Of a DNA stretch of 64,000 nt, positions 16,518-24,829 are shown piece after piece. Source of the stretch: Halopolyspora algeriensis (GTDB lineage Bacteria; Actinomycetota; Actinomycetes; Mycobacteriales; Pseudonocardiaceae). The DNA is taken from positions 41,304 to 105,303 of the forward strand of contig NZ_QPJC01000015.1 in NCBI RefSeq assembly GCF_003337235.1. Reading direction: 5' to 3'. Each line of letters opens with the position of its first letter. Within the stretch, counting starts at the first letter, position 1. Position numbers and translations under genes: made by a program. The notes beneath the pieces were generated by a model that saw only the letters and a program-made list of their open reading frames with translations, ran no database searches and was not told the DNA's origin.

Positions 16518-17684
16518 TCAGGTGTCGAGTCCGCCGCGGGTGACGAGTTGGGAGGCGATGACGTTGCGTTGGATTTCGTTGGTGCCTTCGCCGACGATCA
16601 TCAGGGGTGCGTCCCGGAGGTAGCGTTCGACGTCGAACTCGGTGGAGTAGCCGTGGCCGCCGTGGATGCGCACGGCGTTGAGCGCGATGTCCATGGCGGT
16701 CTCGGAGGCGTGCAGCTTGGCCATGCCGGCTTCCATGTCCACCCGGCGGCCGGCGTCGGCCTCGCGGGCGGCGTGCAGGGTCAGTTGTCGGGCGGCGGTG
16801 AGCTGGGTGGCCATGTCGGCGAGGTAGTTGCCGACCGACTGGTGCTTCCAGAGGGGTTTGCCGAAGCTTTCGCGCTGCTGGGCGTAGTCCAGAGCGTCCT
16901 CCAGCGCCGCCCGGCCCACGCCCAGCGCGCGGGAGGCGACCTGGATGCGGCCGGTTTCCAGTCCCTTCATCATCTGGGCGAAGCCGGCGCCTTCCTGCTC
17001 GCCGAGCAGTGCGCTCACCGGTGCGCGGTAGTCGGTGAAGGACAGCTCGCAGCTTTCCACGCCCTTGTAGCCCAGCTTGTCCAGATCGCGGGAGACGCTC
17101 AGGCCGGGGCCGTGCTCGGCCAGCAGGATGGACATGCCCTGGTGGGCGGGGGTGGCCTGCGGGTCGGTTTTGCACAGCAGCGCGATCAGCTGTGAGCGCC
17201 GCGAGTTGGTGATCCAGGTCTTGGTGCCGGTGACCACGTACTCGTCATCCTCGCGGCGGGCCTGGGTGGTCATGGCCTGCAGGTCGGAGCCACCGCCGGG
17301 TTCGGTCAACGCCATCGTGGCCCGGACCTCGCCGGTGGCCATGCGCGGCAGATAGTGACGTTTTTGCTGCTCGGTGCCGAAGTGCCCCAGCAGTTTCGCC
17401 ACCACGGTGTGCCCGCCCATGGCCCCGGCCAGACTCATCCAGCCACGGGCGAGCTCCTCGGTGATCAGCACGTAGCAGGGCGTCGACACCGGCGTGCCGC
17501 CGTACTCCTCGGGAATGGCCAGCCCGAAAATCCCCAGGTTCTTCATCTGCTCGATCAGCGCCTCGGGATAGGTGTTGGCGTGCTCCAGCTCACGCACCAC
17601 CGGCTTGACCTCGGCATCGACGAAATCGCGCACCGTCTCCACGGCAAGCCGCTCGTCGGAGTCGAGAATATCCACAATGCTCAC
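16518..17684 (-). CDS. Acyl-CoA dehydrogenase
   Basis: 388 residues from the GTG at 17684, preceded by GGGAG. The family signatures are present: MALTEPGGGSDLQ (FAD and substrate loop), LGVGRAALEDALDYAQQR, and the C-terminal GEGTNEIQR containing the catalytic Glu. It oxidises an acyl-CoA to the 2,3-enoyl-CoA, passing electrons to an electron-transfer flavoprotein. It is transcribed away from an IpdF-like SDR; the 341-bp gap holds a 16-bp palindrome resembling the KstR2 operator. In actinobacteria KstR2 controls breakdown of the steroid C/D-ring residue, a regulon that includes FadE-type dehydrogenases. A steroid-ring role is therefore plausible but unproven; a general fatty-acid or amino-acid role is the alternative. 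Confidence 0.92.
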   Translation of the reverse strand: MSIVDILDSDERLAVETVRDFVDAEVKPVVRELEHANTYPEALIEQMKNLGIFGLAIPEEYGGTPVSTPCYVLITEELARGWMSLAGAMGGHTVVAKLLGHFGTEQQKRHYLPRMATGEVRATMALTEPGGGSDLQAMTTQARREDDEYVVTGTKTWITNSRRSQLIALLCKTDPQATPAHQGMSILLAEHGPGLSVSRDLDKLGYKGVESCELSFTDYRAPVSALLGEQEGAGFAQMMKGLETGRIQVASRALGVGRAALEDALDYAQQRESFGKPLWKHQSVGNYLADMATQLTAARQLTLHAAREADAGRRVDMEAGMAKLHASETAMDIALNAVRIHGGHGYSTEFDVERYLRDAPLMIVGEGTNEIQRNVIASQLVTRGGLDT

Positions 17685-17907
17685 TGGTATTGCTCCCGTT
17701 CTCAGATGATTCCGCAGGTACGGAGCTCGTCGATCACTCGAAGGTCTACGTCGCAGGCCGTATCGTATTTGTACGGCCACTACGAGGTGGCGTGCTCCAC
17801 GCGGAATCGAACGGCGAGGAGACGTGGTGTCCGGTCTTGGCACGTACCTGCAGGGCCGGAGAACCGCAGCCCTGCTCGACAACGGACATCACGCGTAGGC
17901 TTGCCTG

Positions 17908-17923
17908 CCAAGCACTTGCTTGG
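17908..17923. promoter_or_regulatory. KstR2-like operator between divergent ACAD and SDR genes
   Basis: CCAAGCA-CT-TGCTTGG is a perfect 16-bp dyad in the shared promoter region. Its core CAAG-N2-CTTG-N-T agrees with the reported KstR2 consensus AnCAAGnnCTTGnT except for the first A. A further GCTTG...CAAGC pair (17899-17913) overlaps it. One dimeric TetR-type regulator could control both genes. No kstR2 gene is in the window. Confidence 0.55.
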
Positions 17924-18025
17924 TATGTGTGGAAAAGACCACTCGCCGAGCGCTGCGGAAGAGGCGCACCGGTGCCCGGCCGAGCGGCCCGCACTCGACC
18001 GCGACCGTCACCCAAAGGAACCATC

Positions 18026-18796
18026 ATGAGCAGCACACCTTCGGATCTCACGGGACGCGTGGTCCTGGTGACCGGCGGAACCAAGGGCATCGGCCACACG
18101 ATCGCGGAAGCCTTCCTGGCCGCAGGCGCGGAGGTCGCGGTGTGCGGCCGCAACGAGCCGGAGCAACTCCCATCCGCCGCAGATCGCAGTGCGGTGTTCC
18201 TCGCCGCCGATGTGCGCGAGGCGGACCAGGCCGCGCGCGTGGTGGAAACGGTTGCCGAACGCTTCGGTCGCCTGGATGTGGCGGTGAACAACGCGGGCGG
18301 TTCCCCGGATGCCGACTCGGCGACCGTCTCCCCCCGGTTCGTGGACAAGATCGTGGCTCTGAACCTGTTGGCGCCGTTCTACGTGGCCCAGGCCGCCAAC
18401 GCGCGGATGCAGCAACAACCGGCCGGTGGCGTGGTGATCAACATCGGCAGTGTCTCCGCGCACGATCCGCAGCCGGGCACCGCCGCCTACTCGGCGGCCA
18501 AGGCGGGGCTGCTGATGTTCAGCAAAGCACTCGCGCTGGAATGGGCTCCCCAGGTCCGCGTCAACCACATCACCACCGGCCTGGTTCGCACCGAGGCGGC
18601 GGCAGCCGGTTACGGCGAGGACGGCGGCGAAGCGGTCGCATCGCTGATCCCGATGCTCCGCATGGCCACTCCCACCGACGTCGCCAACACCTGCCTCTAC
18701 CTCGCCTCCGACCTGGCCTCCTACGTCACCGGGGCCGACATCGCGGTACACGGCGGCGGTGAGGTCCCGGCACGCTACACCGTCACCCGCAGCTGA
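18026..18796 (+). CDS. SDR-family reductase, IpdF-like
   Basis: 256 residues from the ATG at 18026, behind AAAGGAA. The motifs are TGGTKGIGHT (residues 14-23), NNAGG, INIGSVSA with the active-site Ser, and YSAAKAG. The segments SPRFVDKIVALNLLAP and ALEWAPQVRVN and the end VHGGGEVPA resemble IpdF of Rhodococcus and Mycobacterium as I recall it; IpdF is the dehydrogenase of the 5-hydroxy-methylhexahydroindanone-propanoate pathway that degrades steroid rings C and D. The divergent acyl-CoA dehydrogenase and the KstR2-like site support that reading. It ends 3 bp from the convergent dehydrogenase at 18800. A generic 3-oxoacyl reductase is the alternative. Confidence 0.85.
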   Translation: MSSTPSDLTGRVVLVTGGTKGIGHTIAEAFLAAGAEVAVCGRNEPEQLPSAADRSAVFLAADVREADQAARVVETVAERFGRLDVAVNNAGGSPDADSATVSPRFVDKIVALNLLAPFYVAQAANARMQQQPAGGVVINIGSVSAHDPQPGTAAYSAAKAGLLMFSKALALEWAPQVRVNHITTGLVRTEAAAAGYGEDGGEAVASLIPMLRMATPTDVANTCLYLASDLASYVTGADIAVHGGGEVPARYTVTRS

Positions 18797-18799
18797 GGA

Positions 18800-19876
18800 T
18801 CACGCACCGATCCGATCCACAACGGCCCGGGTGGCTGCCCGCAGACCGCCCTCCACAGCGCCGGACGGCAGCAGCCGGATCGCCTCGTCGGCGAAGGCCG
18901 ACTCCACCGCGGCCCGCATCCGCGCCGCGGCCCGGTGCTCACCGAGATGCTCGGCCATCAGGGCCGCGGCCAGGATCTGCGCGGCCGGGTTGGCCCGGTC
19001 CGTGCCCGCCAAGTCGGGGGCGCTGCCGTGGACCGGCTCGAAATAGGCCGCTGCCCGGCCGACATTGCCCGCCGGGCACATGCCCAACCCACCCACGGTG
19101 GCCGCCGCGACGTCACTGAGGACGTCGCCCAGGAAGTTCTCCATCACCAGCACGTCGAAATGCCCGGGTTCGGTGATCAGGTCATGGCCGGCGGCATCGG
19201 CGTAACGGTAATCCCGCTCCACATCGGGATACTCGGCGGCGACCTCGTCGAACACCGACCGGAAGAACGCATAGCTGCGCAGCACATTGCTCTTGTCCAC
19301 ACACGTCACGCGCCGGACGCCGTCAGCAGGAGCACCACCGCGCTGCCGTGCCAGCTCGAACGCGAACCGCACGATGCGCTCGATGCCCTGCCGGGTCATC
19401 ATCAGCTGGTCACTGACGGCCCGATCGTTGCCGACACCGAGGCCGCGCGAGAGGTACAGTCCCTCGGTGTTCTCCCGCACGATGACGTAGTCGATCCCGG
19501 CCGCACCGTCGCGCAACGGGGAACCAGCACCGGGCAGTCCCCGCACCGGCCGGACGTTGGCATACGCGTCCAGGCCACTGCGCAGGATCCCGCCGAGCAC
19601 CCCGGCCTCGGTACCGTCGGGATGGCGCACCTCGGGCAACCCGACCGGCCCTTTGAGCACACCGTCGTATCGGCTACGGATCCGGCTCACCGTGTCCTCG
19701 TCCATGGCAGTGCCCGTGCGGCGGTAGGTGTTGGCACCGGCATCCTCGGTGGTCAACCGCAGTTCGAACGATCCCGCCGCCGCTGCTCGCAACACCGCGA
19801 CAGCACTGTCCACCACCTCCGGGCCGACCCCATCACCCGGGACAAGACCGATGTCGTACGTGCGCGCCGAATTCAC
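18800..19876 (-). CDS. Isocitrate/isopropylmalate-type beta-decarboxylating dehydrogenase
   Basis: About 358 residues from the GTG at 19876 with GAGAGG upstream. It has the family N-terminus GLVPGDGVGPEV, the substrate loop RENTEGLY and the metal and cofactor region MENFLGDVLSDV, followed by EPVHGSAPDLAG. The enzyme oxidises a 2-hydroxyacid with loss of CO2 using NAD(P). RENTEG is typical of isocitrate, homoisocitrate and malate/tartrate members rather than leucine-pathway LeuB, which reads RELTGG. No leu or lysine genes are nearby, so a catabolic 2-hydroxyacid substrate is more likely than leucine synthesis. It is convergent with the IpdF-like SDR and follows a VOC gene on its strand by 182 bp. 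Confidence 0.85.
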   Translation of the reverse strand: MNSARTYDIGLVPGDGVGPEVVDSAVAVLRAAAAGSFELRLTTEDAGANTYRRTGTAMDEDTVSRIRSRYDGVLKGPVGLPEVRHPDGTEAGVLGGILRSGLDAYANVRPVRGLPGAGSPLRDGAAGIDYVIVRENTEGLYLSRGLGVGNDRAVSDQLMMTRQGIERIVRFAFELARQRGGAPADGVRRVTCVDKSNVLRSYAFFRSVFDEVAAEYPDVERDYRYADAAGHDLITEPGHFDVLVMENFLGDVLSDVAAATVGGLGMCPAGNVGRAAAYFEPVHGSAPDLAGTDRANPAAQILAAALMAEHLGEHRAAARMRAAVESAFADEAIRLLPSGAVEGGLRAATRAVVDRIGA

Positions 19877-20058
19877 CCCGCCAGCCTCTCGCACATGCCC
19901 GAACAGGAGCAGGCCGGACCCGCAACGAACACGTATTGACGTCGACATCGAAGTCGAACTCGCCCAGCTCGGCCCCACCGAATATCGGCCGCTGCGAGTC
20001 CGCGACACCCTCTTCTGGCGTGTCAGGCCGCCAGGACACGCGTCCGCAAGCGGAGCGG

Positions 20059-20460
20059 TCACTGAGACGGCCGCGGGCCCAGCAAGTCCCAGCGGTTGCC
20101 TGCGACGTCAATGAAGACCGCAACCTGGCCGTACGGCTCCTGGCGTGGCTCAGTGACAAACTCGACCCCGGCTGCGCGCATCCGATCGTAGGACGCCTGA
20201 AAGTCGTCGACGCGCAGGAACAGACCTACCCGAGCCGCGAACTGATCGCCTACGACTCGCTCCTGCCGCTCACCGTCAGCTCGTGCAAGCAGTAGTGCCG
20301 TCGTGGCGCCAGGCGGTCGCACGACGACCCACCTCTTTTCGCGGCCGTCGTTGGTCAAGGACGGCGAATCCTCAACGAGCTCGAACTCGAGCACGTCGAC
20401 GAAGAACCGGATCGCGTCGTCGTAGTCGTCGACGATCAGAGCCAATTGCTCAAGGTGCAT
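20059..20460 (-). CDS. VOC-family (glyoxalase/bleomycin-resistance fold) protein
   Basis: 133 residues from the ATG at 20460. A single vicinal-oxygen-chelate domain is recognisable: LALIVDDYDDAIRFF at the start and VAVFIDVAGNRWDLL at the end, the usual first and last strands carrying metal ligands. Such small proteins isomerise, bind or cleave compounds chelated to a metal, or sequester drugs. The 258-bp gap upstream contains the leader of the divergent PheRS-like gene. The function is not predictable from sequence. Confidence 0.8.
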   Translation of the reverse strand: MHLEQLALIVDDYDDAIRFFVDVLEFELVEDSPSLTNDGREKRWVVVRPPGATTALLLARADGERQERVVGDQFAARVGLFLRVDDFQASYDRMRAAGVEFVTEPRQEPYGQVAVFIDVAGNRWDLLGPRPSQ

Positions 20461-20604
20461 CACGCCAGACAACCACGATGACCAGCGCGTGCCCAGATGT
20501 GCGATCGCTGACCGATCCCGTTGCGGTACGGGTCTGGCTGGCCGAGCTCTCCAGACATGGATTAGTCTCTTCACCGTGATCATTCACGAGCTGCGATTTC
20601 CCAG

Positions 20605-20677
20605 CCCCCGGCCGCGTTGCGGTCGCGTGGGCTTGATCGTGCTCGTCTGACGGTCCACACGCGGCAGTGGCCGGGGG
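20605..20677 (+). promoter_or_regulatory. Structured leader before the PheRS-like gene
   Basis: CCCCCGGCC (20605-20613) can pair perfectly with GGCCGGGGG (20669-20677); inside, GCGTGG can pair imperfectly with CCACACGC. The fold ends 43 bases before the gene start. A separate dyad CGTGA-TCAT-TCACG lies at 20575-20588. The arrangement suggests RNA-level or operator control. No T-box signature or valid Phe leader peptide was found. Confidence 0.4.
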
Positions 20678-20719
20678 TTCGCCTTCTTCCGTCCACCGCC
20701 ACCCGTGAAGGACCTCGTG

Positions 20720-21880
20720 ATGACCACGTCCCAGCTCGAACCGAGCGAGATCGCTGCCTGCCTGCTGGTCGACGATCTCACCGATCCGGCCAGCGGCGAT
20801 CATGCCATGCAGGCCTTGCTGACGAACATCGTCGAGCAGCTCAGCAACCAGTGGGCCATCCCGACCCGCACACTGCGTTCACGCCCGCTGGTCAGCATCG
20901 AAGACAACTACGACCGGCTCGGCTACGAACCCGCGGCCGTCACCCGCGACCGCCGCTACACCCGCTACACCAGCGACACCACGATGCTGCGCAGCCACAC
21001 CTCGGCCGGCGTCCCCCCGGCGCTGCGCGACCTCGCCGGTGAACAACACCCACCGGCTGACGTACTGCTGGTACTGCCCGGGCTGACCTACCGCCGCGAC
21101 GTCATCGACCGCCTGCACGTCGGCACCCCACACCAACTCGACCTGTGGCGCATTACCCGCGCCCGGCCCATGACCCGGACCGACCTCCACGACATGATCG
21201 CGACCCTGGTCGAGGCGACCATTCCGGGAGCGCGCTGGCGCACCGAACCCGCCGAACACCCCTACACCGAGCATGGCCGCCAAGTCGACGTCGAGGCCGA
21301 CGGCGAGTGGGTCGAACTCGCCGAGTGCGGGCTCGCCGCCGACCACGTCCTGGCCCGTGCCGGGCTCGACCCGAACCGCTGGACGGGCCTCGCCTTGGGC
21401 ACGGGCCTGGACCGGGCACTCATGCTGCGCAAACAGATCCCCGACATTCGGCTGCTCCGCGCCCAGGACCCCCGCATCGCCGCCCAGATGCTCGACCTGA
21501 TGCCGTGGCGACCCGTCTCGATGATGCCGCCCGTGCGACGAGACCTCTCGATCGTGGCCGAGACCACCACCGACGCCGAACTGCTCGGCGACCGCGCCCG
21601 CGCCGCCCTCGGCGCCGACGCCGATACTCTCGAAAGCCTCACGGTCCGGGCGGTGACTGCCCATGAACAACTCCCCACGCCGGCCCAAGAGCGCCTCGGC
21701 ACTCAGCCCGGACAGGCGAACCTGCTTGTCCGGGTGATACTCCGCCCCGTCGACAGCACCCTGACCGATCACCAGGCCAATGCCCTCCGCGACCGGATCT
21801 ACGCCGCCCTGCACGACGGTCCGCGCATGGAATGGGCCACACCAGCCGACGGCGGAGACCAAGCAAGGGCCCAGCCATAG
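20720..21880 (+). CDS. Monomeric PheRS-like ligase (PheS core fused to FDX-ACB domain), SrmL-like
   Basis: 386 residues from the ATG at 20720 (GTG at 20717 possible) behind GAAGGA. The core follows PheS, the alpha subunit of phenylalanyl-tRNA synthetase: a motif 2 region LVLPGLTYRRDVID and HQLDLWRI, HPYTEHGRQVDV, and motif 3 LALGTGLDRALMLRKQIPD. The last 95 residues, from MPPVRRDLSIVAETT, look like the ferredoxin-fold anticodon-binding domain normally at the end of PheT. The protein lacks the usual PheS N-terminal coiled coil, so it is built like the monomeric mitochondrial enzyme. Actinomycetes carry normal pheST, so this is a paralogue. Related PheS-like proteins occur in antibiotic clusters (SrmL) with unknown roles. 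It could be a resistant spare synthetase or a ligase acting on a non-tRNA acceptor. Confidence 0.82.
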   Translation: MTTSQLEPSEIAACLLVDDLTDPASGDHAMQALLTNIVEQLSNQWAIPTRTLRSRPLVSIEDNYDRLGYEPAAVTRDRRYTRYTSDTTMLRSHTSAGVPPALRDLAGEQHPPADVLLVLPGLTYRRDVIDRLHVGTPHQLDLWRITRARPMTRTDLHDMIATLVEATIPGARWRTEPAEHPYTEHGRQVDVEADGEWVELAECGLAADHVLARAGLDPNRWTGLALGTGLDRALMLRKQIPDIRLLRAQDPRIAAQMLDLMPWRPVSMMPPVRRDLSIVAETTTDAELLGDRARAALGADADTLESLTVRAVTAHEQLPTPAQERLGTQPGQANLLVRVILRPVDSTLTDHQANALRDRIYAALHDGPRMEWATPADGGDQARAQP

Positions 21881-21952
21881 CTCAAATGCGACTGCCACCG
21901 GTGTTCACTGAGAAACCCGACCGGAGACTGTTGAACGTGGATGACCGTGCCC

Positions 21953-22675
21953 CTACGACCGGGCCGGCAGCACGCACAACTCGTTGCCCGACGGATCGGT
22001 GTGGACCCGCCACGGCAGCTCGCCCCAGTCGGGGTGGAGCTCGCGGCCGCCGCGCTCGGCGATGCCTGCCGCGACCTCGTCGGGATCGTCGCCGGTCTCG
22101 AGCCGGATGTCGAGGTGCAGCCGGTTCTTGGCCGCGCCCTTGGGGGCCGGCTCAGGGCGCAGCTCGAGCAGGGGACCTCGCAGCGACGGGTGGCGCAACG
22201 TTCGGGGCGCGATCCCGGGCGCGTCAGTCCAGCCGGTCAGCCAGGACCAGAACTCCCCGTCGCGGTCCGGGTCGGCGGAAGCGAGTGGGAACGCCGCGAT
22301 CGGGCCGGTGTCGCCGTAGGCTGCCCGGTGCTCCAGCACGCAGCAGGGATTGCCCTCCGGATCGGCGAGCACCACCCAGGGCACATCGCCCTGGCCGATG
22401 TCGACGTGTCGTGCGCCCAGCCCGAGCAGCCGGTCGACCTCGCCGGCCTGGTCGGCCCCGCCGAGGAGGTCGAGGTGCAGCCGCGGCGGCTCGGAGGGCG
22501 ACTCGGAAGCAACCCCCGGGAAGCACAAGTCCAGCACCGGCCCGCCCTCGACGGTGAGCCGGGTCTCGACGATGTCAGGCTCGTCGGTGAGCCGCTCACC
22601 ACCGACCACCGCCTCCCAGAACCGGCCCAGCCGCTGCGGCTCGACGGCGTCGACAACCACGTTCTCCAGATACAT
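21953..22675 (-). CDS. Two-domain VOC-family protein
   Basis: 240 residues from the ATG at 22675 (AAGG seven bases upstream). Two glyoxalase-fold repeats are visible: MYLENVVVDAVEP to WVVLADPEGNPCCVL, then a second beginning about residue 120 and ending WRVHTDPSGNELCVL. Each half carries the DP-x-GN-x-CVL strand that is usual for the actinobacterial glyoxalase-like family. No catalytic assignment is possible; isomerase, lyase or binding roles are all found. It is convergent with the PheRS-like gene and divergent from the GNAT gene. Confidence 0.82.
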   Translation of the reverse strand: MYLENVVVDAVEPQRLGRFWEAVVGGERLTDEPDIVETRLTVEGGPVLDLCFPGVASESPSEPPRLHLDLLGGADQAGEVDRLLGLGARHVDIGQGDVPWVVLADPEGNPCCVLEHRAAYGDTGPIAAFPLASADPDRDGEFWSWLTGWTDAPGIAPRTLRHPSLRGPLLELRPEPAPKGAAKNRLHLDIRLETGDDPDEVAAGIAERGGRELHPDWGELPWRVHTDPSGNELCVLPARS

Positions 22676-22790
22676 GAGCACACCTTAGGCCTCAACAAGC
22701 GATGACGATCACGCGCCCTCACTGCTGTGCGGCCGGCCGTAGCAACCGGAAAACCAACACCCCCGTGATGCAGGCGTACTCTCAGCACCC

Positions 22791-23264
22791 ATGACCGCAT
22801 CACCCGAGCAGAGTCGGATCGCGCGGCGCGCCGACGCCGAGGAGGTCGCCGCTCTGCTGGATCGCTTCCAAGCGGAGTTCGACGAGTACACTCCGGGCAC
22901 GAAGGTCCTGGAACCCCGCGTCCGCGAGCACATCACCGGTGATCTCAGCGTCTTCGTGCTGGCCGGGCCCTCCCACGTCGGCGTGGCACAGCTGCGGTTC
23001 CGCGAATACCTCCTCACCGGTGCACCGACCTGCTACGTGGAGGAGCTCTACGTCGTGCCCGACCGCCGCGGGCAGGGCCACGGGCGAATGCTGATGGAAA
23101 CCGCGCTGAACCTGGCCCGCGCACGCGGAGCGACCACGGTGGAGCTGGGCACCGCAGCCAGCGACACGGCAGCGCGCGGACTGTACGAAAGTCTCGGATT
23201 CACCAACCTCGAAAGACAGGGACACCCCGAGACGCAAATGCTCTACTACGAGCGCGAGCTGTAA
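22791..23264 (+). CDS. GNAT-family N-acetyltransferase
   Basis: 157 residues. The acetyl-CoA binding strand and loop are clear: YVEELYVVPDRRGQGHGRML near residues 83-102 with the Q/R-x-x-G-x-G/A pattern, and AARGLYESLGF at 127-137 for the C-terminal helix. It transfers an acetyl group to an amine of unknown identity (small molecule, peptide or antibiotic). It is monocistronic, convergent with the MetE-like gene; the 120-bp gap after it holds a short CCCGG-TT-CCGGG dyad. Confidence 0.85.
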   Translation: MTASPEQSRIARRADAEEVAALLDRFQAEFDEYTPGTKVLEPRVREHITGDLSVFVLAGPSHVGVAQLRFREYLLTGAPTCYVEELYVVPDRRGQGHGRMLMETALNLARARGATTVELGTAASDTAARGLYESLGFTNLERQGHPETQMLYYEREL

Positions 23265-23384
23265 GCGACCCTCCGGGCTGCCCGGTTCCGGGAGCGACAC
23301 CCGGCCCCATCGACTCGTGGCCGCGCTCGAACACCCCGATGAACAGCGTTCAGCGTCAGGAAGGGGTAGGTGCCCACAGGGCCG

Positions 23385-24425
23385 TCATGCTTCGGCCAAC
23401 TCCTCACGAAGCAGGCGTGCCGCGCCGGCCATGGCGCGCATCTTGCCCTCGGCGGAACGGCGCGGCAGGTACTTCATCCCGCAGTCGGTGGCGATGACGA
23501 TCTGCTCGGGCGGGATCCACTCGAAAGCCCGGCGGGTGCGCTCGGCCACGAGCTCCGGAGTCTCCACCTCCGGTGTGGACAGATCGATGGCCCCGAGCAG
23601 GATCGTCTTGTCGGTGAGGTCGGCCAACACGCCGAGGTCCAGACCCGACTGCGCGGTCTCGATGGAGATCTGGTCGACCGAGCAGCCCGCGAGTTCGGGC
23701 AGGAACGAGTAGCCCTCCGGACGTTCGTGAATGATCGCGGCGTAACCGAAACAGATGTGCACCGCGGTGGTGCCGGTGATACCGGCCAGCGCGGCGTTCA
23801 GCGCGGCCGGACCGTAGGCGCGGGCGGCGTCCGGACGAGCCTGCATGTACGGCTCGTCGATTTGCACCACGTCCGCACCTGCCGCGAACAGGTCGGCGAT
23901 CTCGGCGTTGACCACCTCGGCGTAGGCCATCGCTGCCGACTCGGCATCGGCGTAGTGGTCGTTCTGCGCCTGCTGGGACATCGTGAACGGCCCCGGCACC
24001 GTCATCTTGATCGTCCGGTCGGTGTGCTCCCGCAGGAATCGCACGTCGTCGACCTGGATCGGGTGCGGACGGCGGATCGGACCGGCGATCCGCGGGACCG
24101 GGTTGGGGTGCCCACTGCGGTCCAACGCGGTGCCGGGGGTGTCGATGTCGACGCCGCCGAGCGCGGTGGCGACATGGTTGGAGTAGCTCTCCCGGCGGAT
24201 CTCCCCGTCGGTGAGGATGTCCAGCCCCGCCTCCTCCTGCGCCCGAATCGCCAGCAGTGTGGCGTCGTCCTGGGCCTGGGCGAGGAACTCGGGCGCGACG
24301 CGCCACAGCTCCTTCGCCCGAACCCGCGGCGGGAAGCGGTCGGCCAGCTTCGAACGGTCGATCAGCCAATCGGGTTGGGCATAGCTTCCCACCAGCGACG
24401 TCGGCAGCAACGGCAACGACGGCAT
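23385..24425 (-). CDS. MetE-core methyltransferase-like protein (cobalamin-independent methionine synthase family, C-terminal domain only)
   Basis: 346 residues, about half of full MetE (near 750), keeping only the catalytic barrel. The Zn-site motifs are visible: His and Cys in VHICFGYAA and a late Cys in TDCGMKYLPRR. DGEIRRESYSNH and DVVQIDEPYM match the substrate and folate regions of the barrel. Family members move a methyl group to a thiol such as homocysteine. It is the last gene of the CoA-transferase/lyase/ligBA operon, 44 bp after ligA. In this context it could accept a methyl released from methoxy-aromatics or recycle C1 units, which is inference. A stand-alone core-MetE making methionine is the alternative. 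Confidence 0.82.
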   Translation of the reverse strand: MPSLPLLPTSLVGSYAQPDWLIDRSKLADRFPPRVRAKELWRVAPEFLAQAQDDATLLAIRAQEEAGLDILTDGEIRRESYSNHVATALGGVDIDTPGTALDRSGHPNPVPRIAGPIRRPHPIQVDDVRFLREHTDRTIKMTVPGPFTMSQQAQNDHYADAESAAMAYAEVVNAEIADLFAAGADVVQIDEPYMQARPDAARAYGPAALNAALAGITGTTAVHICFGYAAIIHERPEGYSFLPELAGCSVDQISIETAQSGLDLGVLADLTDKTILLGAIDLSTPEVETPELVAERTRRAFEWIPPEQIVIATDCGMKYLPRRSAEGKMRAMAGAARLLREELAEA

Positions 24426-24469
24426 GAGCACTCCTCGGATCGGACGACCGGGGCCGGCGCCCCGCGGCT

Positions 24470-24829
24470 TCAGGTGGTGATGTCGGGGTACGGCATCGTG
24501 ACGTGGGACAGGCGCCGGGCGTACTCGGTTTGGAACCCCATCGGCTCGTAGTCACGCTCGAACAGACCGATGAACAGCGTCAGCGTGAGGAAGGGGTGCG
24601 CGCCCATGTCGAACAGTGCCGGGTAGTCGTGGGTGGCCAGTGCCTCGCGCTCGGCGTCGTCGAAGCGCAGCCAGGTGCTCGACTCGCCGTCGATGCAGTT
24701 GAGGATGCGCCCGGCCTGTTCGCGCTCCCACCATGCGACGGTGCCCCTCGGGTCCTCGCGGTAGCGTTCGACGAGATCCGGATCGCGGTCGATGGTGTAG
24801 AGGAACTTGTTCAGCAGGTACTTGCTCAC
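24470..24829 (-). CDS. ligA: LigA-like small subunit of class III extradiol dioxygenase
   Basis: 119 residues starting at a GTG that overlaps the ligB stop (GTGA), with GGAGG just upstream. The sequence, from VSKYLLNKFLYTIDRDPDL with LATHDYPALFDMGAHPF in the middle, matches the alpha subunit of protocatechuate 4,5-dioxygenase (LigA), which caps the active site of LigB. It has no catalytic metal itself. The short overlap and identical direction imply translational coupling to ligB. Proteins of this family also accompany gallate and other catechol meta-cleavage enzymes, so the exact substrate is open. Confidence 0.88.
   Translation of the reverse strand: MSKYLLNKFLYTIDRDPDLVERYREDPRGTVAWWEREQAGRILNCIDGESSTWLRFDDAEREALATHDYPALFDMGAHPFLTLTLFIGLFERDYEPMGFQTEYARRLSHVTMPYPDITT

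Noticed and set aside
20665..20725. Phe-rich reading (TTC GCC TTC TTC) just before the PheRS-like gene, as a pheS-type leader peptide
   Set aside because: The frame has a TGA upstream and no start codon before the Phe codons, and it runs straight into the gene itself, so it cannot be a separate leader peptide.
24450..24463. GGGGC-CGGC-GCCCC between ligA and the MetE-like gene as a terminator
   Set aside because: Only a five-bp stem within a 44-bp intra-operon gap; too weak to separate the genes.
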